64,000 nucleotides of DNA, from assembly GCF_910592395.1 (NCBI RefSeq), contig NC_088317.1, forward strand, positions 6,574,001-6,638,000. The letters run 5' to 3'. Below are positions 34,071 through 45,419 of the stretch, in pieces. The DNA is from Lineus longissimus. Taxonomy: Eukaryota; Nemertea; Pilidiophora; Heteronemertea; Lineidae. Below the pieces are notes generated by a model. That model did not search any database and had not been told where the DNA came from. It saw nothing but the letters and a program-made list of their open reading frames with translations. Numbering within the stretch: position 1 is the first letter of the stretch; the number at the start of each line of letters is the position of its first letter. A program made the position numbers and the translations under genes.

Positions 34071-34477
34071 TGTATGTGTGTATCATATGATAAGTTCACA
34101 ATCTAACAGAGACAAAGGAAACCCAGCATGGTTAAGAGAATTAGGAAAGGTGAGCTCTTTAAACCCTTAAAACTCTGATGTTAACCATCATCTATTGGAA
34201 ATAAGATAATCTATCGAATCTATAAATATTGATAATTGTACACACCATGTTTTGCCTCTAGAATTTCACATGATGCCTTAGATTTTGATAGATACAAATT
34301 GTAGGAAAATAGGTACAGTATTTCTCAGTGTGCTGGTCTCCAAGAAAAGGCCTAGCTCTTGTTTACATTCTGTGTTACTTGAGGTCAGCTAGATAGCATG
34401 CACGAAAATGATGCTAGATATGCTCGAGCAGGGGTTGAGACTGTAGAAAGGTTGTTGAGTCCAATGGTTGCTACAAT
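34071..34477. other. Spacer between transposons, nothing recognised
   Basis: No supported feature between the Academ element and the MITE beside the Harbinger nest. Confidence 0.5.
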
Positions 34478-34614
34478 GAGCCTAAATAACACCAGGAGAT
34501 AATGGAAGAAATTGATGTGCTGATATTTCACAAAAGGCAGAAACAAACAAACAGTCCGTGTCAAACAGCCAAGCTCAGAGCAACATGCACCTGGTTTTGC
34601 TGTGACGGGTCACA
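34478..34614. mobile_element. MITE with GTGACCCGTCAC-type terminus, 5'-truncated copy
   Basis: Same orientation as the 17785-17976 copy. It lacks the first about 45 bp and ends CCTGGTTTTGCTGTGACGGG then TCACA. It abuts the Harbinger nest, with 17 bp to its TAA target site. Confidence 0.65.
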
Positions 34615-34937
34615 TTTCAAAACAAACTTGCTAATGCCCGCCATACACGATCCCATTTTATAGTATAGCAAATGCTATACCATTTTTCGTCCAATTTAAT
34701 TGGATGCAAATATTTGCTACCCCGCCGTACACCATCCTAATTATTTCATAGCAAATATTACCTAACATCAAAAATGGGATCGTGTATGGCGGGGTTATAA
34801 TTTAATGTAGGATTGACCTTTTATTGGCAAGTAACATCAAATGATTTTAATGTCAAGTGTCATGTCTTGTTCAGTGTATTGTTCTTATGGCCTATATAGG
34901 CCCTCGCACTTCTAGCTTTGCCATTCGTGACAACAGA

Positions 34938-36950
34938 ATGCCACCAGTACTATCAAAACTGGCTTCGGCGGCTTCTGCAGCCGTTGTACTGTTGGCCGTG
35001 GGAGTTTCTTGCCGCAAGAAGAAACGGACGACGAGGAGGAGGCGAAGATACTGGACGAGAAAATGGATATTGCGGAGGCCATTAAAAGGGGCATATAGCC
35101 TTTTAATGGACGAGTTGCGTCTTGAGGACCCTGCCTCATACAGAAACTACCTGAGAATGGATGAGCAGACCTTTAATGAACTGTTGGTAAAGATGTCCCC
35201 ACTGATTACCAAAGCGGATACCAACATGAGGGAAGCCATTTCCCCTGGCGAGAGATTGGCATTAACCCTCCGGTTTCTCGCAACAGGTGAAACATATCAG
35301 AGTATGGAGTATTCTACCAGAGTCAGTGCAACCACTATCGGAAGATTCGTGCCTGAGGTGTGCAGACATTTATATGAATGCCTAAAAGAAGACTACCTGA
35401 AGGTAAAAATGAAGAAAAAAACATTGTTTCTTAATGAAGATTTAATTCAATAGATTGATCTTGTATTTCAGCATGAAAATGTTACATCATTAGATGTGGT
35501 TATAATCGTAGGGCTCTGATACTTGACTACAATTGACGCCTTCATAACATTGGTCAGTAACATGTGGAGTCTGAGAATATGGTCTAAACAATCTTGATTG
35601 TGGTTGTTGCATCCCAGATATGCCTACATTTGTTTCTGTACCAGGATGTGATGCTGATAGGCCTACTTCATAATTTCTGGTGGTAGAATACCCATCAATT
35701 TTACTGGTTTTACTCATCAAGTCGTGGTCTTGACCATCAAACAGGGCTATAGTAATCTTTCGCTTTACACTTTGCAAAACATGAGGTGACTAATTGCCCT
35801 TAGTTCACTAGCAACAAATGTACCAAATGTTGCGCATGGATCGTCAACTGGTGTTGTTAAAGCAGCATCCTTAAGTTCAGTTAGAACGTTGGTAGCCTTT
35901 CGAATCATGGCATTTTCTTCAGATATTCCCCCCTTCTTTTGCTTCTTTCCACGGCTCGGGGGAATGAGGCCTAGGGACGTCTTGGTTTGAGGTGCACTCG
36001 TAGAAGCTTCATCCATATCATCAACTATGCTTTCATCGTCAGACACACCAGTACGCTCGCCCTTAAAGAGAAAAATTAAACAATGAAATACAATGTTCCT
36101 CAACAATACCTATATTCTTCTTTTCCAGCTACCTTCAACGGAAGAAGAATGGCTGGTGATCGCAAAAGGGTTTGAAACACGATGGAACTTTCCACATTGT
36201 CTTGGGGCCCTTGACGGGAAACATGTTGTCTTCCGTTCACCACTTAACCAGGGATCATACTTGTACAACTACAAGGGTACACACAGTCTTGTTCTGTTTG
36301 CTCTTGTTGATTCAGACTACAAATTCCTAATGGTGGATGCGGGAACCAACGGTCGTGTGGGAGATGGTGGAGTCTTTCGGAAAAGTGACCTCAACTCGGC
36401 GATGAAAGATGGAACCATAAATTTCCCTCCGCACGAACGTTTAACAGGTGGTCAAATGGCAGTCCCCTATTTCATTGTGGGCGATGACGCGTTCCCATTG
36501 CAAAAAGACCTAATGAAACCGTACCCATTCCGTGATATGGATATTTCCAAAAGGACTTTAAATTATCGACTGAGCAGGGCTAGACGTGTTGTTGAAAACG
36601 CCTTTGGAATTCTAGCTAATAGATTCAGAGTGTTCTTAGCACCAATTCTGTTGTCTCCAGAAAAGGTTGAAATTCTCATTCTAGCTGCATGCGCCCTTCA
36701 CAATTTTCTACGTGTTAAAAAAACAAATTCATTCTATCCTCCTGGATCGCTCGACCGGGAAGATACTGCACGTGGTACTGTATGCCAAGGTCATTGGAGG
36801 AATGTGAAGAAGTCCAAAGATGCATATGTGGACGTGTCTGTGCAAGGTGGAAACAGAACGACCTATACAGCACAGAATATCAGGGATGAGTTGCGTCGAT
36901 ACGTCAACAGTGATGACGGACGCGTACCTTGGCAGAATAAGTTCATTTAA
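34938..36950 (+). CDS. Harbinger (DDE_Tnp_4 / HARBI1-type) transposase, copy 1
   Basis: Exon 1 runs from ATG at 34938 (an alternative in-frame ATG is at 34857) to 35402, donor GTAAAA; exon 2 is 36129-36950 after TTTTCCAG, phase 0. Exon 1 encodes a basic N-terminus and the helix-turn-helix-like region before the catalytic core (LRMDEQTFNELL, TLRFLATGETYQSMEYSTRV). Exon 2 has the catalytic acids in LGALDGKHV (D1), VDAGTNGRVGDGGVF (D2) and RARRVVENAFGILANRFRVF (E). The joined protein is about 429 residues, normal for the family, and no break is seen. It catalyses cut-and-paste insertion into TAA/TTA with a DNA-binding partner, here encoded on the other strand. Compared with copy 2 it lacks one codon (KFLMVD against KFLLMVD) and ends 10 residues earlier. 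Confidence 0.88.
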
Positions 36951-37629
36951 ATGATTACTCCGACCCGCATTCTATAAAGGTAGCTTGCAGGTTGTGTATG
37001 TTTTAGTAGGTTTTATGATTCTTGTAGCATAAAACAGGTGTTCCTAAAAAACTGATTAATGTAAACCTTTGGTCATTTCGGGCCTGAAATCTGTAAAATC
37101 AGTACTTGTTCAAAACTGGTAAAATGTATGCAAGCTCCCCTAAATAAGAACCGAATAGAAAAATTACCTCGTAAGTGGTTTCTTCATTATCATCTACCAT
37201 GTCTACGTTCTTGCGGGATTTCGCCATTGAACTTGTGCTTGTTCGTGGTTGAACGTGGTCTTTCAAGAAATGTAGTTTTTTAAACCACCAAACAGTTGGA
37301 GTGTACTGGTCATCTGTCCCAGCGCCCGACTTCTTTTTACTTTTCATTTTCTCAAGCTCTTGCGAATAGCTGCTCCGAAGGCCATTAATTTTTTTCTTTA
37401 CGCCATCCACGGTGCAATCGGAACGATGATTCTGGAGCTGTTCCACAATTTCCTGGTAGGCCAACTCCTTCTTTATCCTGTTATGATAATTCGGATCCTT
37501 TACATCATAAAGTTCACCCCGGAGCCGATATTCCTCAATGAGGATGTCGACGTCGACCTGATTCCATGTAGTTATTGGCCTACGTGCTGCCATAACTGGG
37601 CTTGGTGTAGTAATGTGAGCCTTGCTCAT
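35490..37629 (-). pseudogene. Harbinger-associated MADF-domain DNA-binding protein, copy 1
   Basis: Exon 1 is 37629-37168 (donor GTAATT) and exon 2 is 36061-35490 (acceptor CTCTTTAAG), phase 0. Exon 1 encodes a MADF/Myb-SANT-like domain (WNQVDVDILIEEYRLRGELY, YQEIVEQL, VKKKINGLRSSYSQELEK). Exon 2 has an acidic Ser-rich linker and a BESS-like C-terminal region (FVASELRAI, VLQSVKRKITIALF). In this copy one T is missing near 35790 (GTGACTAATTG against GTGACTTAATTG in copy 2), shifting the frame. Such a protein binds subterminal DNA and helps import or position the transposase. Its intron contains transposase exon 2, and its exon 2 lies inside the transposase intron. Confidence 0.78.
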
Positions 37630-38482
37630 GAACGCATCCAGATATAAAGGGTTTCGTTACATCAGGGAGGTATTATTAATAATACCTCCATGGTTAATAA
37701 GGCTGGTTTATACTTCATAGCGATGCGTCGCACGGTCGCACGGGTCGCATTGATCGTTTGCCTGGTCGCCCTGATCGCTGTGAAATCGGACATGAGTAGA
37801 TGACATCATCCGCAACGCACGTAGTACAATTGCGTGCACATCGCGCTATCTAACCTTGATTTATTTCGAGCAATGAACCACGCGGACAGCCCGGCGCAGG
37901 CCAAACCTACAAATTCACGTATGAAGTAGACCCGATAGACACGCGATGCTCGTCGCGCCAAAAGCATGCAGGGTTAATTGTACAATAATAATGCTATCCC
38001 GACATACACCGTATGATTTTATTGTATAGCATTTAATTGTACAAGAAAAATAGGACAGAACCTATTCGTGTATTTCTTGCTATACTAAAAAATTTTGACA
38101 AAGTTTCCCGACATACACGGTCCAATAAAATGGTATAGCATTTGATACTATAAAATGGGATCGTGTTTGGCGGGCATAATGCCCGCCATACACGATCCCA
38201 TTTTATAGTATAGCAAATGCTATACCATTTTTCGTCCAATTTAATTGGATGCAAATATTTGCTACCCCGCCGTACACCATCCTAATTATTTCATAGCAAA
38301 TATTACCTAACATCAAAAATGGGATCGTGTATGGCGGGGTTATAATTTAATGTAGGATTGACCTTTTATTGGCTAGTAACATCAAATGATTTTAATGTCA
38401 AGTGTCATGTCTTGTTCAGTGTATTGTTCTTATGGCCTATATAGGCCCTCGCACTTCTAGCTTTGCCATTCGTGACAACAGA

Positions 38483-40525
38483 ATGCCACCAGTACTATCA
38501 AAACTGGCTTCGGCGGCTTCTGCAGCCGTTGTACTGTTGGCCGTGGGAGTTTCTTGCCGCAAGAAGAAACGGACGACGAGGAGGAGGCGAAGATACTGGA
38601 CGAGAAAATGGATATTGCGGAGGCCATTAAAAGGGGCATATAGCCTTTTAATGGACGAGTTGCGTCTTGAGGACCCTGCCTCATACAGAAACTACCTGAG
38701 AATGGATGAGCAGACCTTTAATGAACTGTTGGTAAAGATGTCCCCACTGATTACCAAAGCGGATACAAACATGAGGGAGGCCATTTCCCCTGGCGAGAGA
38801 TTGGCATTAACCCTCCGGTTTCTCGCAACAGGTGAAACATATCAGAGTATGGAGTATTCTACCAGAGTCAGTGCAACCACTATCGGAAGATTCGTGCCTG
38901 AGGTGTGCAGACATTTATATGAATGCCTAAAAGAAGACTACCTGAAGGTAAAAATGAAGAAAAAAACATTGTTTCTTAATGAAGATTTAATTCAATAGAT
39001 TGATCTTGTATTTCAGCATGAAAATGTTACATCATTAGATGTGGTTATAATCGTAGGGCTCTGATACTTGACTACAATTGACGCCTTCATAACATTGGTC
39101 AGTAACATGTTGAGTCTGAGAATATGGTCTAAACAATCTTGATTGTGGTTGTTGCATCCCAGATATGCCTACATTTGTTTCTGTACCAGGATGTGATGCT
39201 GATAGGCCTACTTCATAATTTCTGGTGGTAGCATACCCATCAATTTTACTGGTTTTACTCATCAAGTCGTGGTTTTGACCATCAAACAGGGCTATAGTAA
39301 TCTTTCGCTTTACACTTTGCAAAACATGAGGTGACTTAATTGCCCTTAGTTCACTAGCAACAAATGTACCAAATGTTGCGCATGGATCGTCAACTGGTGT
39401 TGTTAAAGCAGCATCCTTAAGTTCAGTTAGAACGTTGGTAGCCTTTCGAATCATGGCATTTTCTTCAGATATTCCCCCCTTCTTTTGCTTCTTTCCACGG
39501 CTCGGGGAATGAGGCCTAGGGACGTCTTGGTTTGAGGTGCACTCGTAGAAGCTTCATCCATATCATCAACTATGCTTTCATCGTCAGACACACCAGTACG
39601 CTCGCCCTTAAAGAGAAAAATTAAACAATGAAATACAATGTTCCTCAACAATACCTATATTCTTCTTTTCCAGCTACCTTCAACGGAAGAAGAATGGCTG
39701 GTGATCGCAAAAGGGTTTGAAACACGATGGAACTTTCCACATTGTCTTGGGGCCCTTGACGGGAAACATGTTGTCTTCCGTTCACCACTTAACCAGGGAT
39801 CATACTTTTACAACTACAAGGGTACACACAGTCTTGTTCTGTTTGCTCTTGTTGATTCAGACTACAAATTCCTACTAATGGTGGATGCGGGAACCAACGG
39901 TCGTGTGGGAGATGGTGGAGTCTTTCGGAAAAGTGACCTCAACTCGGCGATGAAAGATGGAACCATAAATTTCCCTCCGCACGAACGTTTAACAGGTGGT
40001 CAAATGGCAGTCCCCTATTTCATTGTGGGCGATGACGCGTTCCCATTGCAAAAAGACTTAATGAAACCGTACCCATTCCGTGATATGGATATTTCCAAAA
40101 GGACTTTAAATTATCGACTGAGCAGGGCTAGACGTGTTGTTGAAAACGCCTTTGGAATTCTAGCTAATAGATTCAGAGTGTTCTTAGCACCAATTCTGTT
40201 GTCTCCAGAAAAGGTTGAAATTCTCATTCTAGCTGCATGCGCCCTTCACAATTTTCTACGTGTTAAAAAAACAAATTCATTCTATCCTCCTGGATCGCTC
40301 GACCGGGAAGATACTGCACGTGGTACTGTATGCCAAGGTCATTGGAGGAATGTGAAGAAGTCCAAAGATGCATATGTGGACGTGTCTGTGCAAAGTGGAA
40401 ACAGAACGACCTATACAGCACAGAATATCAGGGATGAGTTGCGTCGATACGTCAACAGTGATGACGGACGCGTACCTTGGCAGAATAAGTTCATTAAAAT
40501 GATTACTCCGACCCGCATTCTATAA
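38483..40525 (+). CDS. Harbinger (DDE_Tnp_4 / HARBI1-type) transposase, copy 2
   Basis: Exon 1 runs from ATG at 38483 (in-frame alternative 38402) to 38947; exon 2 is 39674-40525. Same domain order and catalytic acids as copy 1 (DGKH, VDAGTNGRVGDGG, RVVENAFG). An extra codon gives KFLLMVDAG, and the stop used by copy 1 is read through (ATTAAAATG in place of ATTTAAATG), adding KMITPTRIL at the C-terminus. Open and apparently intact, so both tandem copies could supply transposase. Confidence 0.88.
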
Positions 40526-41177
40526 AGGTAGCTTGCAGGTTGTGTATGTTTTAGTAGGTTTTATGATTCTTGTAGCATAAAACAGGTGTTCCTAAAAAAC
40601 TGATTAATGTAAACCTTTGGTCATTTCGGGCCTGAAATCTGTAAAATCAGTACTTGTTCAAAATTGGTAAAATGTATGCAAGCTCCCCTAAATAAGAACC
40701 GAATAGAAAAATTACCTCGTAAGTGGTTTCTTCATTATCATCTACCATGTCTACGTTCTTGCGGGATTTCGCCATTGAACTTGTGCTTGTTCGTGGTTGA
40801 ACGTGGTCTTTCAAGAAATGTAGTTTTTTAAACCACCAAACAGTTGGAGTGTACTGGTCATCTGTCCCAGCGCCCGACTTCTTTTTACTTTTCATTTTCT
40901 CAAGCTCTTGCGAATAGCTGCTCCGAAGGCCATTAATTTTTTTCTTTACGCCATCCACGGTGCAATCGGAACGATGATTCTGGAGCTGTTCCACAATTTC
41001 CTGGTAGGCCAACTCCTTCTTTATCCTGTTATGATAATTCGGATCCTTTACATCATAAAGTTCACCCCGGAGCCGATATTCCTCAATGAGGATGTCGACG
41101 TCGACCTGACTCCATGTAGTTATTGGCCTACGTGCTGCCATAACTGGGCTTGGTGTAGTAATGTGAGCCTTGCTCAT
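39035..41177 (-). pseudogene. Harbinger-associated MADF-domain protein, copy 2
   Basis: Exon 1 is 41177-40716 and exon 2 is 39606-39035, arranged as in copy 1. Exon 1 is intact and differs from copy 1 at single residues (TTWSQ against TTWNQ). Exon 2 is broken near 39503 by loss of one G (CTCGGGGAATG against CTCGGGGGAATG), a different place from the break in copy 1. The C-terminal half, damaged in copy 1, is intact here. Confidence 0.78.
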
Positions 41178-41593
41178 GAACGCAAAGGGTTTCGTTACAT
41201 CAGGGAGGTATGGTTAATAAGGCTGGTTTATACTTCATAGCGATGCGTCGCACGGGTCACATTGATCGTTTGCCTGGTCCCCCTGATCGCTGTGAAATCG
41301 GACATGAGTAGATGACATCATCCGCAACGCACGTAGTACAATTGCGTGCACATCGCGCTATCTAACCTTGATTTATTTCGAGCAATGAACCACGCGGACA
41401 GCCCGGCGCAGGCCAAACCTACAAATTCAAAGTAGACCCGATAGACACGCGATGCTCGTCGCGCCAAAAGCATGCAGGGTTAATTGTACAATAATAATGC
41501 TATCCCGACATACACCGTATGATTTTATTGTATAGCATTTAATTGTACAAGAAAAATAGGACAGAACCTATTCGTGTATTTCTTGCTATACTA

Positions 41594-42420
41594 TGCCCGC
41601 CATACACGATCCCATTTTATAGTATAGCAAATGCTATACCATTTTTCGTCCAATTTAATTAGATGCAAATATTTGCTACCCCGCCGTACACCATCCTAAT
41701 TATTTCATAGCAAATAGTACCTAACATCAAAAATGGGATCGTGTATGGCGGGGTTATAATTTAATGTAGGATTGACCTTTTATTGGCTAGTAACATCAAA
41801 TGATTTTAATGTCAAGTGTCATGTCTTGTTCAGTGTATTGTTCTTATGGCCTATATAGGCCCTCGCACTTCTAGCTTTGCCATTCGTGACAACAGAATGC
41901 CACCAGTACTATCAAAACTGGCTTCGGCGGCTTCTGCAGCCGTTGTACTGTTGGCCGTGGGAGTTTCTTGCCGCAAGAAGAAACGGACGACGAGGAGGAG
42001 GCGAAGATACTGGACGAGAAAATGGATATTGCGGAGGCCATTAAAAGGGGCATATAACGCACGTAGTACAATTGCGTGCACATCGCGCTATCTAACCTTG
42101 ATTTATTTCGAGCAATGAACCACGCGGACAGCCCGGCGCAGGCCAAACCTACAAATTCACGTATGAAGTAGACCCGATAGACACGCGATGCTCGTCGCGC
42201 CAAAAGCATGTAGGGTTAATTGTACAATAATAATGCTATCCCGACATACACCGTATGATTTTATTGTATAGCATTTAATTGTACAAGAAAAATAGGACAG
42301 AACCTATTCGTGTATTTCTTGCTATACTAAAAAATTTCGACAAAGTTTCCCGACATACACGGTCCAATAAAATGGTATAGCATTAGCTATACTATAAAAT
42401 GGGATCGTGTATGGCGGGCA
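41594..42420. mobile_element. Internally deleted Harbinger derivative (copy 3), nested in copy 2
   Basis: Has both full ends of the family but an internal deletion joining transposase exon 1 (…GGGGCATATA) directly to the 3' flank (ACGCACGTAGTACAATTGCG), removing about 2.7 kb. The right flank is TAA (42421-42423); the left flank reads CTA, one base short of a perfect TAA. The interrupted copy 2 sequence continues on both sides. It is a MITE-like derivative at an early stage. Confidence 0.82.
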
Positions 42421-42640
42421 TAAAAAAATTCGACAAAGTTTCCCGACATACACGGTCCAATAAAATGGTATAGCATTTGCTATACTATAAAATGGGATCG
42501 TGTATGGCGGGCATAACCAGCGGGTTTAATTCAGATCAAATGAGCTGATATGGTCAGTGGCCAGGAATTCTATAACACCTCGGTAAAAATGTTTAGTCTT
42601 TATGATGGATAATGTATGAGCCTCGTTTCGGCCGAATGTA

Positions 42641-42780
42641 GGTAAAAAAGGTACAGGTAAAAAAGGTACAGGTAAAAAAGGTACGGTAAAAAAGGTACAG
42701 GAAAAAAAGGTACAAGTAAAAAAGGTATCGGTAAAAAAGGTACAAGAAAAATGGGGACTTGGTAAAAAAGGTACAGGTAT
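42641..42780. repeat. Minisatellite of GGTAAAAAAGGTACA-type units
   Basis: About nine copies of a 15-16-bp unit with small variations in the A run and spacer. The proline/leucine/phenylalanine-rich ORFs on the minus strand here are translations of the repeat. Confidence 0.85.
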
Positions 42781-43228
42781 GGTGTCTTTGCTGTCAAATG
42801 TTATAAATTGCACGTCTTGTTTATTGTAAATGAAGTCAAATTTTGGGGTTATTATGATTATTATGTAGATGTTGTGTGGTGGAGGTAACTTATACTGAGA
42901 TAGGCAAAGTTTAGATATGTTTTCAATCAGTCAGTCAAATGGAAACCATGTTATGTGTTGGTTATTTGTTTTTTGTGTATCCAAACTAATTACTTCCTTG
43001 CTAGAGTAAAGTTGATTAACTTCTAATTGCCAAAGCATAATCCAATTAACAATCAATCAGAAAATCCCTTGTCCAAGGTGGATTGTTCCAGGTCTGGTAT
43101 TAATTAGGAAGGTCTTCCCAAGCTGATACCACCTGGAATATTTATTTTACTGATACCAACGGTTTTGAATACATTCAGGGTTTCTTTAGCACTTTTGTAA
43201 CTATGAACCTAAGGGCTTCTAACTGTAA

Positions 43229-43585
43229 ATGAGTAATCAAAGAGGACATTGGCCATCAGTACCCATTCAGTCACCAGCCACGATGGAGGTTATTACAAAT
43301 AATAAAGGGGGTCAGAAGATATGTCTCAACGGTTACATGTTCAATCGACACCGGTCTACTGCTGATCACACTTACTGGCGATGTAGTTGTCACAACACTG
43401 GCTGCAAGGGTAGATTACGAACCACGCTGAACATTGAAAATCCAGCTCCTCTCTCCGAACACAATCATGATCCAGAGCAACGCAATGTTGATGTTACGAA
43501 GGCGAGGGCTTCGATGAAACGACTTGCTGCCGAATCACTGGATAGTAAACCAAGTCAGATCCTCGCTCGGCCACAGAGATTTCCG
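43229..43585 (+). CDS. FLYWCH-type zinc-finger exon, partial gene
   Basis: From ATG at 43229 an open frame of 119 codons holds one FLYWCH zinc finger: a KGGQKICLNGYMFNRHRST lead, TYWRCSCHNTGCKGRL and a terminal HNHDPE, giving the Cys2/His2 set (C, C, H, H) and the W/Y core. A good donor GTGAGT follows at 43586, and I see no continuation in the window, so this is probably a 5' exon. FLYWCH domains bind DNA and occur both in host regulators and in genes derived from MULE-type transposases; which applies here is open. The ORF ends at a stop at 43586-43588 if the donor is not used. Confidence 0.65.
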
Positions 43586-43588
43586 TGA

Positions 43589-45419
43589 GTCAACCATGAC
43601 CTCTTGGGTTGGTATGGAATGTGTCGAAAGCAGATTTTTGGCATATTATGCCTATATTGAGAGTTTTAGGTGTTTAAGAAAAGAAATTGATAGCCCTATT
43701 GTCGGTGGTATTGGGTGGTCTCACCAAATACTGCTCGGGTTCGGGTGAAAATGTCACTTAACCAAAATCGTTCGGTGTTTGGTCAGACAATTAATACGTC
43801 TAGTTCAGTATCAATTCCTTTAACCGTCAAGAAATGTACAGGCCAATAAGTTTAAGTTAGCAAAAGGCTATTAAACAAGAGGCCCATGGGTCTTACGCTC
43901 AGCTGACAGAAGATAGTTTGAAGTATTCTGGGTTTTCTCAAGGATGAAGATTATTTAAAGGGGATTATAGAGGCATCTATATTGTAAAGGTTTTGTTGGT
44001 ATTTGAAAGGCCGGTGCATTCATACTGAAGACGTGGAGACATAGGCTTGTTATCAGACGCCCTAATCAGCTAATGGTAGGTGTTGTTGGTAATTTTGATG
44101 GTACATGTAGACAAGAGATGGTTTTAGAGTCTTTTCATGATGGTACACAAAGTTGTTCCAGCATTTCTTGTACACTCTTGGGTTTAGTGGACACTGTGTT
44201 AAGAGATGGATGAGATGAAATCAGCATTGTCTATACATAAGTGCTGATTTGAGAATGATAACATTAACTAAAAGTTTATAAAAATGTTAATAAAATTATT
44301 GTCCTGTCCAGCAGGTGATTAGAATTACAATGTACACATAATAGGTGTTTAAAAAAACATTTCTATATTTGATTTCTTTATTACCCCTAAACTACAACTT
44401 CGATATGGATCAAATATTAATAGCATGTTACAGACATTTGACCTATTCATTTTATAAGTTGCAATGATGTTAACCAGTAAAATCTGAGGACTCCATGTCG
44501 AGAGTGCATGGTTTTATGAGGGTTGATCAAAAAATGACAATCTATGTGATCTTTAATGACTCATTATTATAGCCTATTATGTAACTAAACTTTACCATAA
44601 AAACTTACGGACATCAGTCGCATTCTTTAAAAATCGGGTCCGTATTGGAGATGCAGTTTAGGTTTAATAACCATATCAAAAGTGGAAATGTTTTTTAAAC
44701 GCCTAGTAATTTTGATTTTTATTAATCATATTTCAATCACATATAAAATCACTCATTAAGAAACAAAAGTAAAATGATTACCGTATTCTTGCACATTTAA
44801 TGGCACCACTGTCGTCATACCTGAACTGTTGGTAAAAGTGGAGTGCTGGTATGAATGAACAGGAAGACCAATTTTGAATACATGTTGGTAGAGATGAACT
44901 ACAAAACTACTGTATGGCATTTGAAAGGAAATAAAACTATTGTTGATGTTGCTTTGTTTCATGCCACACGGGTGTTTCAGTTAGTGATTTTGCTTTGGTA
45001 GCAATCAGAATGCTGAATGGACAAAATGATGCAGAGAGAAGATCAGTTACTGGAAGGCAAATGTATGAAATTCAGTGTATCATAGGGTCTACATTATTCA
45101 ACTGAATCTATTCATATCAACATGGCGGTAAAAGTGATCTAATAAGTAGTGGGAATTTTTTTTTCAATTTCACACCTAATGGCATGCCGTTAAAAGTGCG
45201 AGAAAATTCGGTAACTTTGCAACTGCCAGTGATGATTTCATCAAAAGTACCAAAAAATGGAAAAACCATGAAAATAAGTGGAATTTTCCCTCATTGCTAT
45301 TATTTGTAAGTGCTTGATGTGAGCTTTCAGCAATTTTCTATGATTTTGTTTATTTTGTAATTCTTATGAAATCGGGACTGGTAGTAACAGGGTAAAAATG
45401 ATAAATGCAAGTTTTATTA
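43589..45419. other. Non-coding stretch after the FLYWCH exon
   Basis: No further FLYWCH-gene exon is recognisable. A fragment beginning AACAAGAGGCCCATGGGTC near 43874 resembles the start of a dispersed repeat common in marine invertebrates. Otherwise nothing supported. Confidence 0.45.

Larger units (their letters stand above)
34635..38176 (+). mobile_element. PIF/Harbinger transposon, copy 1
   Basis: TIR TGCCCGCCATACACGATCCC and onward at the left, its inverse at the right (ending GGCGGGCA), with TAA on each side (34632-34634 and 38177-38179), the TWA-type 3-bp target duplication of this superfamily. It carries a two-exon DDE transposase on the plus strand and a two-exon MADF protein on the minus strand. 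The left end contains an inner inverted copy of the TIR (34773-34795), so it can fold on itself; the right end has two such subterminal blocks. Confidence 0.9.
38180..42513 (+). mobile_element. PIF/Harbinger transposon, copy 2, with copy 3 nested in its 3' end
   Basis: Head-to-tail with copy 1, sharing the TAA at 38177-38179, and ending GGCGGGCA then TAA at 42514-42516. Without the nested element (41594-42420) it is about 3.5 kb and nearly identical to copy 1, including both genes. The 3' terminal about 90 bp (42424-42513) is separated from the body by copy 3. Confidence 0.88.

Noticed and set aside
34857-34937. Upstream ATG of the Harbinger transposase as the start
   Set aside because: It is in frame but adds 27 residues without family-like sequence; the ATG at 34938 gives a more usual N-terminus. 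The choice remains uncertain.
42526-42813. Proline/leucine/phenylalanine-rich minus-strand ORFs
   Set aside because: They are two frames of the GGTAAAAAAGGTACA minisatellite.
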